Source: Herminiimonas arsenicoxydans (GTDB taxonomy: Bacteria; Pseudomonadota; Gammaproteobacteria; Burkholderiales; Burkholderiaceae_D). From it: a stretch of DNA of 64,000 bases. The DNA lies in assembly GCA_000026125.1 (NCBI GenBank), contig CU207211.1, forward strand, positions 682,001 through 746,000, in the 5' to 3' direction. The notes below the pieces were generated by a model, which saw only the letters and a program-made list of their open reading frames with translations, made no database searches and was not told where the DNA came from. Positions 43,741-53,332 of the stretch are shown piece by piece. Numbering within the stretch: the stretch's first letter is position 1; every line of letters begins with the position of its first letter. The translations under genes and the position numbers were made by a program.

Positions 43741-45171
43741 ATGAAAAAAACATTTGTATGTAGTCAAGTTCATCTGAAGTCCGTCTTTTTCGCTTCCGCA
43801 GCAGTGCTGGTCGGTTTGCTGTTTGCCGTTCCTGTGCATGCAGCCGACGCTGCGCAGTGGGGAACGTATGGCAAGCCGTTTGCTGCCACGTCACCCTGGA
43901 ACAGTCGCCCGGTGGCACCTGTCTTCGACGATTTCGTCATTCCAGCTTCGACCTATAAACCTGGCGTGGCTGGCGGTGTATGGTCGACCGGCGTTTTTCT
44001 CGCCCATGCCGGCGATGCGCCGGTGACCGTCACCGGTTTGCCGAAAACCCAGGGTTTGTGGGATCCGGATGCAGAAGCCTTTCATGATGTGACAGTGCCG
44101 CGCTGGCCGGCTGACGTGGTGGCGGCCAGCGCCAGCGATGGTCATGCCGATATCGTCGATCCGGTGACCGGGATCGTGCACTCGTTCTGGCAATTGAAGA
44201 AGGTCGATGGCAAATGGGTGGCTGCGCAATATGCATGGACGCGTTTAGACGGCCGTGGCTGGGGCGATCCGGCACAGTATTTCCAGGGTGCGCGCGCAGC
44301 CGGTGTGCCGACGGCGGCCGGCCTGATACGCAAACATGAAATCAATGACGGCGACACGATGTATCGCCATGCGCTGGCGATGTCGCTGACCTATAACGCC
44401 TTGTCGCCGAACCCGACTTATATTTTCCCCGCTACCTCCGCGGATACCGATGCCGCCAAGACCAATACGGGCAGGATTCCCGAAGGCGCATTGATGATGT
44501 TGCCTGCATCCTACGACACGCAAAAAATCAGTAATCCGGATTTGCGCAAAGTAGCAGAGACCCTGAAAACCTACGGTGCCTATGTGGTCGATCGCAACTT
44601 TGGCACGCCATTTTTCATCTATGTGGAAAACGGTGCAGGTTTTGATTTGCACAAGGGTGGCTGGAACAATACGGTGGCCGACGATCTTGAACGCATGCGT
44701 GTTGCGCTGCGCCAGGTGACTGCGGTTCAGGGCTGGCTGGACGGCATCGGCAAGCAGGTAGTGCTGCAGGAAAAAATGAATCTGCTGTCCATGCGCGGCC
44801 CGTGGCACTTGCAGACAGGTAGTACCGCCGGAACGTTCGATACATGGCAGCAGGCGGTGGTTTTCCCGGCCACCGGCACGCGCATCGCGCAAGGCAATTA
44901 TTCTTCGCGCGGTCTGCATCCTCTGTCGTGGGCAGCAGCGGAAGTCGGCAAGACATACAGGCTGACTGCGAAGACGACGGGCGATGCAAAACTGCGCCTG
45001 CAGGTGCGTGAACCGTCGGGCACATCCGTGTATTTCGATAGCGGTGAGCTGGGCAATGGCGAGAGTAAAAGTTTTAGCTGGCCTTCAAAGACTGCGATTG
45101 TGTATGTATATGCAATCAGCGGCGTGGGCGGGCCATCGACGGTGCGCGGCGAGTTGCTGCAACAGGATTGA
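43741..45171 (+). CDS. Secreted protein of unknown function in the eps locus
   Basis: 476 residues with a cleavable signal peptide (about 1-35, ending VPVHAAD). Residues about 45-310 share the layout of secreted proteins with a SPWN opening (SPWNSRPV), DPVTGIVHSFWQL, AGLIRKHEI and RIPEGALMML, known from actinobacterial and other extracellular proteins of unknown role. Residues about 375-476 look like a beta-sandwich end (LRLQVREPSGTSVYFDSGELG). It may bind or process the polymer outside the membrane, but this is inference. Confidence 0.6.
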   Translation: MKKTFVCSQVHLKSVFFASAAVLVGLLFAVPVHAADAAQWGTYGKPFAATSPWNSRPVAPVFDDFVIPASTYKPGVAGGVWSTGVFLAHAGDAPVTVTGLPKTQGLWDPDAEAFHDVTVPRWPADVVAASASDGHADIVDPVTGIVHSFWQLKKVDGKWVAAQYAWTRLDGRGWGDPAQYFQGARAAGVPTAAGLIRKHEINDGDTMYRHALAMSLTYNALSPNPTYIFPATSADTDAAKTNTGRIPEGALMMLPASYDTQKISNPDLRKVAETLKTYGAYVVDRNFGTPFFIYVENGAGFDLHKGGWNNTVADDLERMRVALRQVTAVQGWLDGIGKQVVLQEKMNLLSMRGPWHLQTGSTAGTFDTWQQAVVFPATGTRIAQGNYSSRGLHPLSWAAAEVGKTYRLTAKTTGDAKLRLQVREPSGTSVYFDSGELGNGESKSFSWPSKTAIVYVYAISGVGGPSTVRGELLQQD

Positions 45172-45179
45172 GCCATCAG

Positions 45180-45710
45180 ATGAACCGATCTTCACAAGAT
45201 AGCGATTGGCAAGCCGATGTGCAGCGGTATGGCTTGCGCCGTCCATTTTTAAAAGAGCAGTCGATCTGGGCGGTGTGGAGCTATCGCTTTGGCCGTCGCG
45301 TCGATCGCATGCAGTCCGGCCTGGCGAAGAAGGTGCTGACCTCTTTTTACTGGCTGTGGTTTCGCCTGCTTGAAACGGCAGTCGGTATCAGCCTGCCGAA
45401 AGCTGCGGTGATCGGTCCCGGTTTGCGGATATGGCATTTCGGCGGAATATTTTTGCATCCCGACGTACGCATCGGAGCGAACTGTACGTTAAGGCAAGGC
45501 GTCACGATAGGCAATCGCGTCGCAGACGGTCCGGTGCCGGTCATCGGCGATGACGTTGACTTCGGTGCATATGCGCAGGTGCTGGGTGGTGTGCGTATCG
45601 GTAACGGTTGCCATATCGGCGCGCTGTCTGTGGTCTTGTGCGATGTGCCGGATGGTGCAACCGCAGTCGGCGTACCGGCCAGAGTCATTCTGAAATCGGG
45701 TGTTCAGTAG
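45180..45710 (+). CDS. Serine-acetyltransferase-like hexapeptide acyltransferase
   Basis: 176 residues from ATG 45180. It has the N-terminal helical part (QADVQRYGLRRPFLKEQ) and then a left-handed beta-helix with hexapeptide repeats (IGPGLRIWHFGG, IGANCTLRQGVTIGN, IGDDVDFGAYAQVLGG, IGNGCHIGALSVVL). Related enzymes in exopolysaccharide clusters acetylate sugars; a true cysteine-synthesis role is less likely given the context. Confidence 0.85.
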   Translation: MNRSSQDSDWQADVQRYGLRRPFLKEQSIWAVWSYRFGRRVDRMQSGLAKKVLTSFYWLWFRLLETAVGISLPKAAVIGPGLRIWHFGGIFLHPDVRIGANCTLRQGVTIGNRVADGPVPVIGDDVDFGAYAQVLGGVRIGNGCHIGALSVVLCDVPDGATAVGVPARVILKSGVQ

Positions 45711-45763
45711 CATGCGGCATCAGTGACGGAAGAAATGAATAAAGAAAGCAGAGAGGAACTGGT

Positions 45764-47011
45764 TTGAGTGCATTACGTATAGCCTATCTGATCAATCAGT
45801 ATCCCAAGGTCAGCCACAGTTTCATCCGCCGGGAAATCCTGGCACTGGAACGGCAGGGTCTTGCGATCAATCGATTTGCCCTGCGCGGCTGGGAAGGCGA
45901 TCTGGTGGATGCCGAGGATTTCGTCGAGCGTGAACGCACGCGCTACATCCTGCAGCGCGGCGTGTTCGGTCTGTTGTCTTCTGTACTTGAGATCAAGCTG
46001 ACGTCACCTATCAGATACATCAAGGCTTTGGGCCTGGCCTTTCGCATGAGTCGGCGTGCCGACAGGTCTTTGCCGTATCACCTGATCTATCTGGCCGAAG
46101 CATGCCGCCTTGCCTTGTGGTTGAAGCGCGATGGCGTCACGCATCTGCACGCGCATTTCGGCACCAATTCGGCCGAAGTCGCGATGCTGGCCAGCGAATT
46201 GAGCGGCATACCTTACAGCCTGATGATTCATGGCTCGGAAGAATTCGACAAGCCGGAATTCATCGGCCTGCCTGAGAAGCTGCGACGCGCGACCTTTGTT
46301 GCGGCCATCACTTCCTTTTGCCGCAGTCAGTTGTATCGCAGCCTGCCGTATGCGCAATGGAACAAGGTGCATGTCGTGCATTGCGGACTGGAACCGGCTT
46401 TTTACAACAATGTAGACATGCGCTTGCCTGCACGTCCGCGTTTCATTTGCGTCGGTCGGCTGTGCGAGCAAAAAGGCCAGCTGCTCCTGATCGAGGCAGC
46501 GGCCATGCTTGCAAGAAAAGGCCTCGCGTTTGAACTGGTGCTGGCGGGCGACGGCGAAATGCGCAAGGAGGTCGAAGCATTGATTGCCAAATACAATCTG
46601 GAATCACGCGTGCGCATTACCGGCTGGATCAGCAGCGATCAGGTCAAGCAGGAAATACTGGATGCACGCGCGATGGTGATGGCGAGTTTCGCCGAAGGCT
46701 TGCCGGTCGTGATCATGGAGGCGATGTCGCTGCAGCGACCGATTCTGAGTACATGGATTGCAGGCGTGCCGGAGCTGGTGATAGACGGCGAAAACGGTTG
46801 GTTGTATCCACCGGGTTCAGTTGAAGAATTGGCGCTGGCGATGGAACGCTGCCTGACAACGTCGACTGAAGACTTGTCGAGGATGGGGCGGCTGGCACGT
46901 GCCCGTGTGCTGGAACGCCACGATATCGATCATGAGGCGGACAAGCTGCATGCGCTGTTTCAGCAGGCCGATGACGATAAAACCCGGCTGACAGGAGCGG
47001 TGAAATGGTGA
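45764..47011 (+). CDS. Family 4 glycosyltransferase
   Basis: 415 residues from TTG 45764, with GAGAGGAA upstream. A GT-B enzyme: the N-terminal domain has AYLINQYPKVSHSFIRREI, LHAHFGTNSAEVA and MIHGSEEF; the C-terminal domain has GRLCEQKGQLLLIEA and E-x7-E in FAEGLPVVIMEAMS followed by STWIAGVPELV. It adds one sugar of the repeat unit. It overlaps the next gene by seven bases. Confidence 0.9.
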   Translation: MSALRIAYLINQYPKVSHSFIRREILALERQGLAINRFALRGWEGDLVDAEDFVERERTRYILQRGVFGLLSSVLEIKLTSPIRYIKALGLAFRMSRRADRSLPYHLIYLAEACRLALWLKRDGVTHLHAHFGTNSAEVAMLASELSGIPYSLMIHGSEEFDKPEFIGLPEKLRRATFVAAITSFCRSQLYRSLPYAQWNKVHVVHCGLEPAFYNNVDMRLPARPRFICVGRLCEQKGQLLLIEAAAMLARKGLAFELVLAGDGEMRKEVEALIAKYNLESRVRITGWISSDQVKQEILDARAMVMASFAEGLPVVIMEAMSLQRPILSTWIAGVPELVIDGENGWLYPPGSVEELALAMERCLTTSTEDLSRMGRLARARVLERHDIDHEADKLHALFQQADDDKTRLTGAVKW

Positions 47012-48192
47012 GCTTGCTACATATCGCATTGATCATCGTGCTGGCATTGGCGGTCATACCTGTTGCGGTATTGCTGGTGCAGGCTTTGGCGGCGTTAAAA
47101 CAGACGCGTGTAATGGCTATTGCCACTCATTGGCGACCCAGCGTTGCCGTCTTGGTGCCGGCACATAATGAAGCGCAAGGTATTGCCGCCACGATTGCTT
47201 CGATACGCGAACAATTGCGTGACGGCGATCGCATTCTTGTGGTTGCAGATAATTGCTCGGACGATACGGTCGCCGTAGCGCTTGCGGCCGGTGCACCTGT
47301 GCTGGAACGCAGCAATCTGGAGCAGCGCGGCAAGGGTTATGCATTGGATTATGGCGTGCGGCACCTTGCACACAGCCCACCGGAAGTCGTGATCATGATC
47401 GATGCCGATTGTCGTTTGCTGGAAGGAGCTGTAGACAGACTCGCGTGCCTGGCGATGACCGCGCAAAGGCCGGTGCAGGGGCTGGATCTGATGCAGGCCA
47501 GGAAAAATTCCCACCTGAAAATGCGGATTGCCGAGTTCGCATGGATAGTCAAAAACCATGTACGACCATTGGGTTTTCTCAGGTTGGGTTTGCCGTGCCA
47601 GTTAATGGGAACCGGTATGGCGTTTCCGTGGAGCTTGATAGAAAAGGCCGGCCTGGCGAATGGCAATCTGGCGGAAGACATGCAACTGGGAATAGAAATG
47701 GCGCGCAAGAATGCGGCCCCTATTTTTTGTCCTGATGCTTGCGTGATCAGTTATTTTCCGGTTGGTGAAGAAGCGGCGCGCTTGCAAAGAACCCGTTGGG
47801 AGCACGGGCACATGAGCATGATTCTGCACGACGGTTTGCCTTTGCTGATTCAAGGCCTGCGGCGGAGCGATCGCATGTTGATCGCGCTGGCACTGGATAT
47901 GTGCGTGCCGCCTGTAGCCTTGTTGACGCTGCTTACCTTCGCGTTATTCATCGTTGCTGCCGCTGCGTATTTCATGTTCGCCTGGATCGCGCCACTGATA
48001 CTGGCTGCTTGCAGTCTGTCGGGATTGATGCTGGCGGTCTTGCTCGCATGGCGGCGCTTCGGTCGGTATGTGCTCAGTCTTAAGGATCTGTTTTCCACAG
48101 TGACCTATGTGTTCTGGAAGCTGCCTTTGTATCTGAAGTTCTTTGTCAGCCGTCAGGTCGAATGGGTGAGGGCCAAACGCGATGCAGACTAA
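47005..48192 (+). CDS. Membrane-bound family 2 glycosyltransferase
   Basis: 395 residues. An N-terminal membrane helix, then a GT-A domain with VAVLVPAHNEAQGIAATI, VVADNCSDDT and VIMIDADCR, then QRTRWEHGH, the QxxRW motif of processive or membrane-attached GT2 enzymes. Two to three membrane segments end the protein. It overlaps the following gene by 11 bases. Confidence 0.88.
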   Translation: MVSLLHIALIIVLALAVIPVAVLLVQALAALKQTRVMAIATHWRPSVAVLVPAHNEAQGIAATIASIREQLRDGDRILVVADNCSDDTVAVALAAGAPVLERSNLEQRGKGYALDYGVRHLAHSPPEVVIMIDADCRLLEGAVDRLACLAMTAQRPVQGLDLMQARKNSHLKMRIAEFAWIVKNHVRPLGFLRLGLPCQLMGTGMAFPWSLIEKAGLANGNLAEDMQLGIEMARKNAAPIFCPDACVISYFPVGEEAARLQRTRWEHGHMSMILHDGLPLLIQGLRRSDRMLIALALDMCVPPVALLTLLTFALFIVAAAAYFMFAWIAPLILAACSLSGLMLAVLLAWRRFGRYVLSLKDLFSTVTYVFWKLPLYLKFFVSRQVEWVRAKRDAD

Positions 48193-49405
48193 TCGGCTAC
48201 GACGGCAACCTGAAGCCGAGCGTGATACAGACATCGAGAATGTTGCAATCAGCACCAGCAGCAAGATCAGCACCGATTTTCAGCGTCCCGTTTACTGCAT
48301 CCTCGGTCTTCCCTTCGATGCGATTTCGATGGAGCAGGCGATGGTAAAAATTACCGATGCAGCACGCAGCCACCAGCGCTGCTTCTTTTCCACACCGAAT
48401 CTGAACTTTGCCGTTGCCAGCCTGGATGGCGGCGAGTTTCGCGATTCTGTCATACGCAGTGATTTGTCGGTGGCCGATGGCATGCCCCTGGTCTGGATTG
48501 CCAAATTGCTGGGATTGCCGATCACGGAGCGCGTTGCCGGCTCGACCTTGTTCGAGGCTTTGCGTCATCGACCGGTAAAAGTATTGCTGGTGTATTTCTT
48601 CGGCGGGCCGGATGGTGTCGCCGAGATTGCGGCCAAAAAATTGAATACGACTGCATCCGGTTTGATTTGCGTAGGACACAAGTCGCCGGGTTTTGCCAGT
48701 GTAGAAGAGATGAGTAGCGACGCTGTCATTGACGATATCAATGACAGCAAGGCGGATTTTCTGGTGGTGGCGCTGGGCGCAAAAAAAGGTCAGGCATGGA
48801 TAGAACATAATCTGCCGCGACTTCAGGTGCCAGTCGTCAGTCATTTGGGCGCAGTCGTGAATTTTGTCGCAGGTACGGTCAAGCGCGCACCGGCATGGAT
48901 AGGTCGGCTGGGTGGTGAATGGCTATGGCGGATCAAGGAAGAGCCGGCATTGTGGAAGCGCTACTTCAATGATGGAACAAGCTTACTCAAGCTGATGACG
49001 CTGCATGTGATTCCGTGCGCAGTGGCCATGCGTTTGCATAAGCGAGACAACACTGCGATGGCCAATGCGCGTGTATCGCTGGCAGTGCAGGGAAGCGATT
49101 GCATCATTGCGGCAAGCGGGGCATGGGAAGAAGGCAACCTGGGAGCCCTGCGCGAGGTATTTGCCAGCGCGACTGCAAGACCATTTCATATCCGGCTCGA
49201 CTTCACTGACGTGACCTACATCGACAGCGCCTGCATGGCGCTGCTGATGCTGCTGTTTGGACATCAATCGAAAATCGGCTATGAATTTTCCATATCCAAT
49301 GTGCAGCCTGCAGTACAACGTTTACTGCATTTGTTCTGTGCCGATTATCTGATCACGAGTGGTCGTGCCGAACAGAACAAGCCTGTAAAGATGGCCGTGC
49401 GTTGA
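48182..49405 (+). CDS. WecG/TagA-type glycosyltransferase fused to a STAS domain
   Basis: 407 residues. Residues about 40-280 are a WecG/TagA/CpsF glycosyltransferase (ILGLPFDAISMEQAM, FFSTPNLNFAVAS, SDLSVADGMPLVWIAKLLG, VVALGAKKGQAWI, SHLGAVVNFVAGTVKRAP). Residues about 300-395 resemble a STAS/anti-anti-sigma domain (HIRLDFTDVTYIDSACMALLMLLF), including the Asp-Ser pair where SpoIIAA-type proteins are phosphorylated. The fusion suggests regulation of sugar transfer by a STAS partner or kinase. It is followed by a 235-base gap. Confidence 0.85.
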   Translation: MQTNRLRRQPEAERDTDIENVAISTSSKISTDFQRPVYCILGLPFDAISMEQAMVKITDAARSHQRCFFSTPNLNFAVASLDGGEFRDSVIRSDLSVADGMPLVWIAKLLGLPITERVAGSTLFEALRHRPVKVLLVYFFGGPDGVAEIAAKKLNTTASGLICVGHKSPGFASVEEMSSDAVIDDINDSKADFLVVALGAKKGQAWIEHNLPRLQVPVVSHLGAVVNFVAGTVKRAPAWIGRLGGEWLWRIKEEPALWKRYFNDGTSLLKLMTLHVIPCAVAMRLHKRDNTAMANARVSLAVQGSDCIIAASGAWEEGNLGALREVFASATARPFHIRLDFTDVTYIDSACMALLMLLFGHQSKIGYEFSISNVQPAVQRLLHLFCADYLITSGRAEQNKPVKMAVR

Positions 49406-49640
49406 GTAGGCACGAAGGATCAAGGCTGGTAGTTTCCCTCTTCGATTGGATGAAACATTTCTGAATAAAAATGTTTCTTCGTCCTGAAAAATTTCAAAAA
49501 AAAATGATTCGGGCATCTATCCGTGCATATTTTACAAGGATACTTTTTGTTACGAATTTCTCTTGTCTAAAAGTGAACTTCGCAGTCGCTGATGTCTCTT
49601 TGTAAAGGTACGCTCGTGGAGCTTCCTGGATAAATTGGTG

Positions 49641-50660
49641 ATGAAAATATTGGTAACGGGAGGAGCCGGCTACATAGGCTCACATACATGCGTAGAACTG
49701 ATCAATGCCGGTTATCAAGTCGTGGTGGTCGATAATCTGTGCAACAGCAAGGCATCGGTACTGGAGCGTGTCGCTGGCATCACTGGTGCGACCATTCCAT
49801 TCATTCAGGCCGATCTGCGCCATCGCAATGCCATCGAAAAAATATTCACACAATACAATTTTGATGCCGTCATGCATTTTGCCGGACTGAAGGCAGTCGG
49901 CGAATCGGTGACGGAGCCGCTGCGCTACTACGACAACAATGTCGAAGGCAGTCTGGTGCTGTTGCAGGTGATGGCGAAGCACGATGTGACGAAGTTGGTC
50001 TTCAGTTCATCGGCGACCGTATACGGCGATCCGGCAACGGTGCCGATACTGGAAGATTTCCCGCTGGCGGCAACCAATCCCTACGGCCGCAGCAAATTGA
50101 TGATAGAGGAAATGCTGCGCGATCTGGCGCACTCAGATCCGGCATGGCGCATTGCCTTGCTGCGTTACTTCAATCCGGCCGGCGCACATGAGAGCGGCTT
50201 GATCGGTGAAGACCCGAACGATATTCCCAATAATCTTTTTCCTTACGTGGCGCAGGTTGCATCCGGCCGCCGCGATTTGCTGTCGGTATACGGCGACGAT
50301 TATCCGACCGACGACGGTACCGGTGTGCGCGATTACATCCATGTGGTGGATCTCGCCATCGGACACGTCAAGACGCTGGAAAAACTGCTGGCTAGTGCAG
50401 CCGGAGTGCAGGCTTACAACCTCGGCACCGGTTGCGGCAGCAGCGTACTGCAAATGATTCAGGCATTTGAGCGGGCGAGCGGGCGACGCGTTCCCTATCG
50501 CGTAGTGGCACGACGCCCTGGCGATATTGCCGTGTGTTACGCCGATGCGTCGCTGGCGCAACGCGAACTCGGCTGGCGCGCCGAGCGCAGCATAGAACAG
50601 ATGTGCGTCGATACCTGGCGCTGGCAAAGCATGTCGGAAGAACGATTTGCCTATGCCTGA
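49641..50660 (+). CDS. galE: UDP-glucose 4-epimerase
   Basis: 339 residues from ATG 49641. NAD-binding GGAGYIGSH at the start, catalytic Y148-x3-K152 in [15 protein letters not shown] before it, and the C-terminal [11 protein letters not shown]. It makes UDP-galactose for the polymer. It has its own upstream region and is followed by a short terminator-like hairpin at 50663. Confidence 0.95.
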   Translation: MKILVTGGAGYIGSHTCVELINAGYQVVVVDNLCNSKASVLERVAGITGATIPFIQADLRHRNAIEKIFTQYNFDAVMHFAGLKAVGESVTEPLRYYDNNVEGSLVLLQVMAKHDVTKLVFSSSATVYGDPATVPILEDFPLAATNPYGRSKLMIEEMLRDLAHSDPAWRIALLRYFNPAGAHESGLIGEDPNDIPNNLFPYVAQVASGRRDLLSVYGDDYPTDDGTGVRDYIHVVDLAIGHVKTLEKLLASAAGVQAYNLGTGCGSSVLQMIQAFERASGRRVPYRVVARRPGDIAVCYADASLAQRELGWRAERSIEQMCVDTWRWQSMSEERFAYA

Positions 50661-50662
50661 AC

Positions 50663-50687
50663 AAGCCGGTTCCGGCTTTTCGTTTTA
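50663..50687 (+). terminator. Terminator-like hairpin after galE
   Basis: aagcc and ggctt arms (50663-50678) with a short loop, followed by tttcgtttt. Some read-through into the next gene is likely. Confidence 0.5.
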
Positions 50688-50741
50688 CTTCTATCCATTT
50701 TATTTCTGCATTTTCAGTCAATCACATTACACAGGGAAAAC

Positions 50742-51917
50742 ATGAAAGCAATGATCCTTGCGGCAGGCAAAGGAACGCGTGTCCAGCCTCTTACCTATGA
50801 ATTACCGAAGCCGATGATTCCGATACTCGGCAAGCCGGTGATGGAATATCTGGTCGAGCATCTGGTCAAGTACGGCATCACGGAAATCATGGTGAACGTC
50901 AGCTATCTGCACCAGAAAATCGAAGACTACTTTGGCGAAGGGCAGCGTTTCGGCGCGCAGATAGGCTATTCCTTCGAGGGCTATATGACCGACGATGGCG
51001 AAGTCATGCCCAAGCCTATCGGCTCGGCCGGTGGCTTGAAAAAAATCCAGGAATTCGGCGGCTTCTTTGATGAAACCACGCTGGTGATTTGTGGCGATGC
51101 CCTGATCGATCTGGATATCAAATCAGCACTGTTTGAACACCGGCAAAAAGGCGCACTGGTCAGCATCATCACTAAAGAAGTGGCGCCTGAAAAAACCGTT
51201 GATTACGGTATGGTGGTCACCGACGAAGAAGGTCGTGTCCTGTCATTTCAGGAAAAGCCCAAACCGGAAGAGGCCTTGTCCAATCTGGCCAGCACCGGCA
51301 TTTACATCTTCGAGCCGGAAGTTCTGGAGCTGATTCCATCCGGCGAGGAATTCGATATCGGGTCGCAGCTCTTTCCGCTGCTGGTGGAAAAGGGTGTGCC
51401 CTTCTTTGCACAAAAGCGTTTCTTCAACTGGATAGATATCGGCAACGTCAAGGACTACTGGGCGGTATCGCAAAGCGTGATGCTGGGCGAGATGGCGCAC
51501 ATGACGATGCCCGGTACGCAAATCGCAGAAGGTTTGTGGGTCGGCCTCAACACCAGTATCGACTGGGAAGGCACGACGATAGAAGGGCCGGTCTATCTCG
51601 GTTCCGGCAGCACGATAGAAGCCGGCAGCACCATCATAGGGCCGACCTGGATAGGCCACGGCAGCCAGATCTGCAGCGGCTCCAAAGTTGAACGCAGCAT
51701 ACTGTTTGCATATACGCGCGTATCGCCGCATTCCAGCATGTCCGAGTTGGTAGTGTGTACCGAGTACTGCGTCAGCCGTGAAGGCAAGATGCGCCATGTA
51801 TCCGACTGCGTGCAGGACTCCTGGCGCGATGCGCGCGACCGCCGCGGCCAGACACGTCCAGCGGCTTCGTCGGCCACGCCGGATACGCCGGTACGCAAGC
51901 TAGAGGATGCCGCGTGA
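50742..51917 (+). CDS. NDP-sugar nucleotidyltransferase with beta-helix tail
   Basis: 391 residues. The nucleotidyltransferase part has MKAMILAAGKGTRVQPLTYELPK, VICGDALIDLD and NWIDIGNVKDYW; the tail has hexapeptide repeats (EGPVYLGSGSTIEAGSTII). The family includes mannose-1-phosphate guanylyltransferases and glucose-1-phosphate thymidylyl/uridylyltransferases; the specificity is not fixed. With ManC next to it (overlap of four bases, GTGA), a mannose or glucose donor is likely. Confidence 0.85.
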   Translation: MKAMILAAGKGTRVQPLTYELPKPMIPILGKPVMEYLVEHLVKYGITEIMVNVSYLHQKIEDYFGEGQRFGAQIGYSFEGYMTDDGEVMPKPIGSAGGLKKIQEFGGFFDETTLVICGDALIDLDIKSALFEHRQKGALVSIITKEVAPEKTVDYGMVVTDEEGRVLSFQEKPKPEEALSNLASTGIYIFEPEVLELIPSGEEFDIGSQLFPLLVEKGVPFFAQKRFFNWIDIGNVKDYWAVSQSVMLGEMAHMTMPGTQIAEGLWVGLNTSIDWEGTTIEGPVYLGSGSTIEAGSTIIGPTWIGHGSQICSGSKVERSILFAYTRVSPHSSMSELVVCTEYCVSREGKMRHVSDCVQDSWRDARDRRGQTRPAASSATPDTPVRKLEDAA

Positions 51918-53332
51918 AGATTTATCCGGTCATCCTGTCGGGCGGTTCAGGCAGCCGCCTGTGGCCTTTATCGCGAGCAGCCTTGCCCAAGCAATTGCTG
52001 CCGCTGGTGTCCGAACGCACGATGCTGCAGGAAACTGTACTGCGCGTCGCCGGCTGGCCCGAGATTGCACCGCCGCTGATTGTGTGCGGCGACGATCACC
52101 GCTTTCTGGTGGCAGAACAGTTGCGCCAGATCGATAGCAAGCCAACCGCGATCCTGCTCGAAGCAGAAGGGCGCAATACCGCGCCCGCAGTTGCCGCAGC
52201 GGCCAATTATTTATTGGCACGCGATCCCGACGCATTGATGCTGGTGTTGCCGGCCGATCATCTGATTATCGATGCCGATGCATTCCATGAAGCGGTGCTG
52301 GTGGCCGCGCATGCGGTCGGCAAGCATGCATTGGCGACGTTCGGCATCCTGCCGTCGGCTGCGGAAACCGGCTACGGTTATATAAGGCGCGGTGCGGCGA
52401 TAGATCGCTCTGAAACATGTTTTGCGGTTGAACGCTTTGTGGAAAAGCCGGATCTGGCGACGGCACAGGCCTTTCTCGCCGATGAACGCTATTCATGGAA
52501 TAGCGGCATGTTCCTGTTCCGCGCCGATACCTATCTTGCCGAGCTTGAACGACTGCAGCCGGAGATGGCGGCTTGCAGCAAGGCTGCGGTACAGGATGCT
52601 TACAGCGACTTGTCCTTTTGCCGCTTGCATGAAGCGGCGTATGCAGCATGTCCATCGCAGTCGATAGATTTTGCGGTGATGGAACATACGCAACAGGCGA
52701 TTGTGATTCCGGCCGATATAGGCTGGAGCGATATCGGTTCCTGGTCGGCTCTGTCCGAAATGCAGGATGGCAATGCGCAAGGCAATGTGCTGCAGGGCGA
52801 TGTGTATGCAGACAATGTGCAGAATTCCCTGATACGCGCCGAAAGTCGTTTCGTTTCCGTGATAGGGCTCGACAACGTGGTGGTAGTCGAAACCAGGGAT
52901 GCGGTGCTGATCGTCAACAAGGATCAGGTACAGCGCGTCAAGAATGTCGTCGATTTCCTGAAGCAGAAAAACCGCTGCGAGCATTTGAATCACACGCGCG
53001 TGTATCGGCCGTGGGGATCGTATGAACCCATCGATGCGGGCGAGCGCTTTCAGGTCAAGCGCATCACGGTCGATCCGGGCGAAAAGTTATCGCTGCAGAT
53101 GCATCATCATCGCGCAGAGCATTGGGTAGTCGTGACCGGCACCGCGCGCATCACTTGCGGCGAAACCGTCAGGCTGCTGACGGAAAACGAATCCATTTAC
53201 ATCCCGATCGGCATGACGCACAGGCTGGAAAATCCCGGCAAGATGCCGCTGCACCTGATCGAAGTGCAGTCGGGCGCCTACCTTGGAGAAGATGACATCG
53301 TGCGTTTCGACGACGTCTATCAACGCGCATGA
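51914..53332 (+). CDS. manC: Mannose-1-phosphate guanylyltransferase / mannose-6-phosphate isomerase
   Basis: 472 residues from GTG 51914, overlapping the previous stop. The N-terminal part has VILSGGSGSRLWPLSR and LPADHLI of GDP-mannose pyrophosphorylases; the C-terminal cupin (GEKLSLQMHHHRAEHWVVV) is the phosphomannose isomerase domain. It makes GDP-mannose for the polymer. It overlaps the next gene by four bases. Confidence 0.95.
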   Translation: MKIYPVILSGGSGSRLWPLSRAALPKQLLPLVSERTMLQETVLRVAGWPEIAPPLIVCGDDHRFLVAEQLRQIDSKPTAILLEAEGRNTAPAVAAAANYLLARDPDALMLVLPADHLIIDADAFHEAVLVAAHAVGKHALATFGILPSAAETGYGYIRRGAAIDRSETCFAVERFVEKPDLATAQAFLADERYSWNSGMFLFRADTYLAELERLQPEMAACSKAAVQDAYSDLSFCRLHEAAYAACPSQSIDFAVMEHTQQAIVIPADIGWSDIGSWSALSEMQDGNAQGNVLQGDVYADNVQNSLIRAESRFVSVIGLDNVVVVETRDAVLIVNKDQVQRVKNVVDFLKQKNRCEHLNHTRVYRPWGSYEPIDAGERFQVKRITVDPGEKLSLQMHHHRAEHWVVVTGTARITCGETVRLLTENESIYIPIGMTHRLENPGKMPLHLIEVQSGAYLGEDDIVRFDDVYQRA

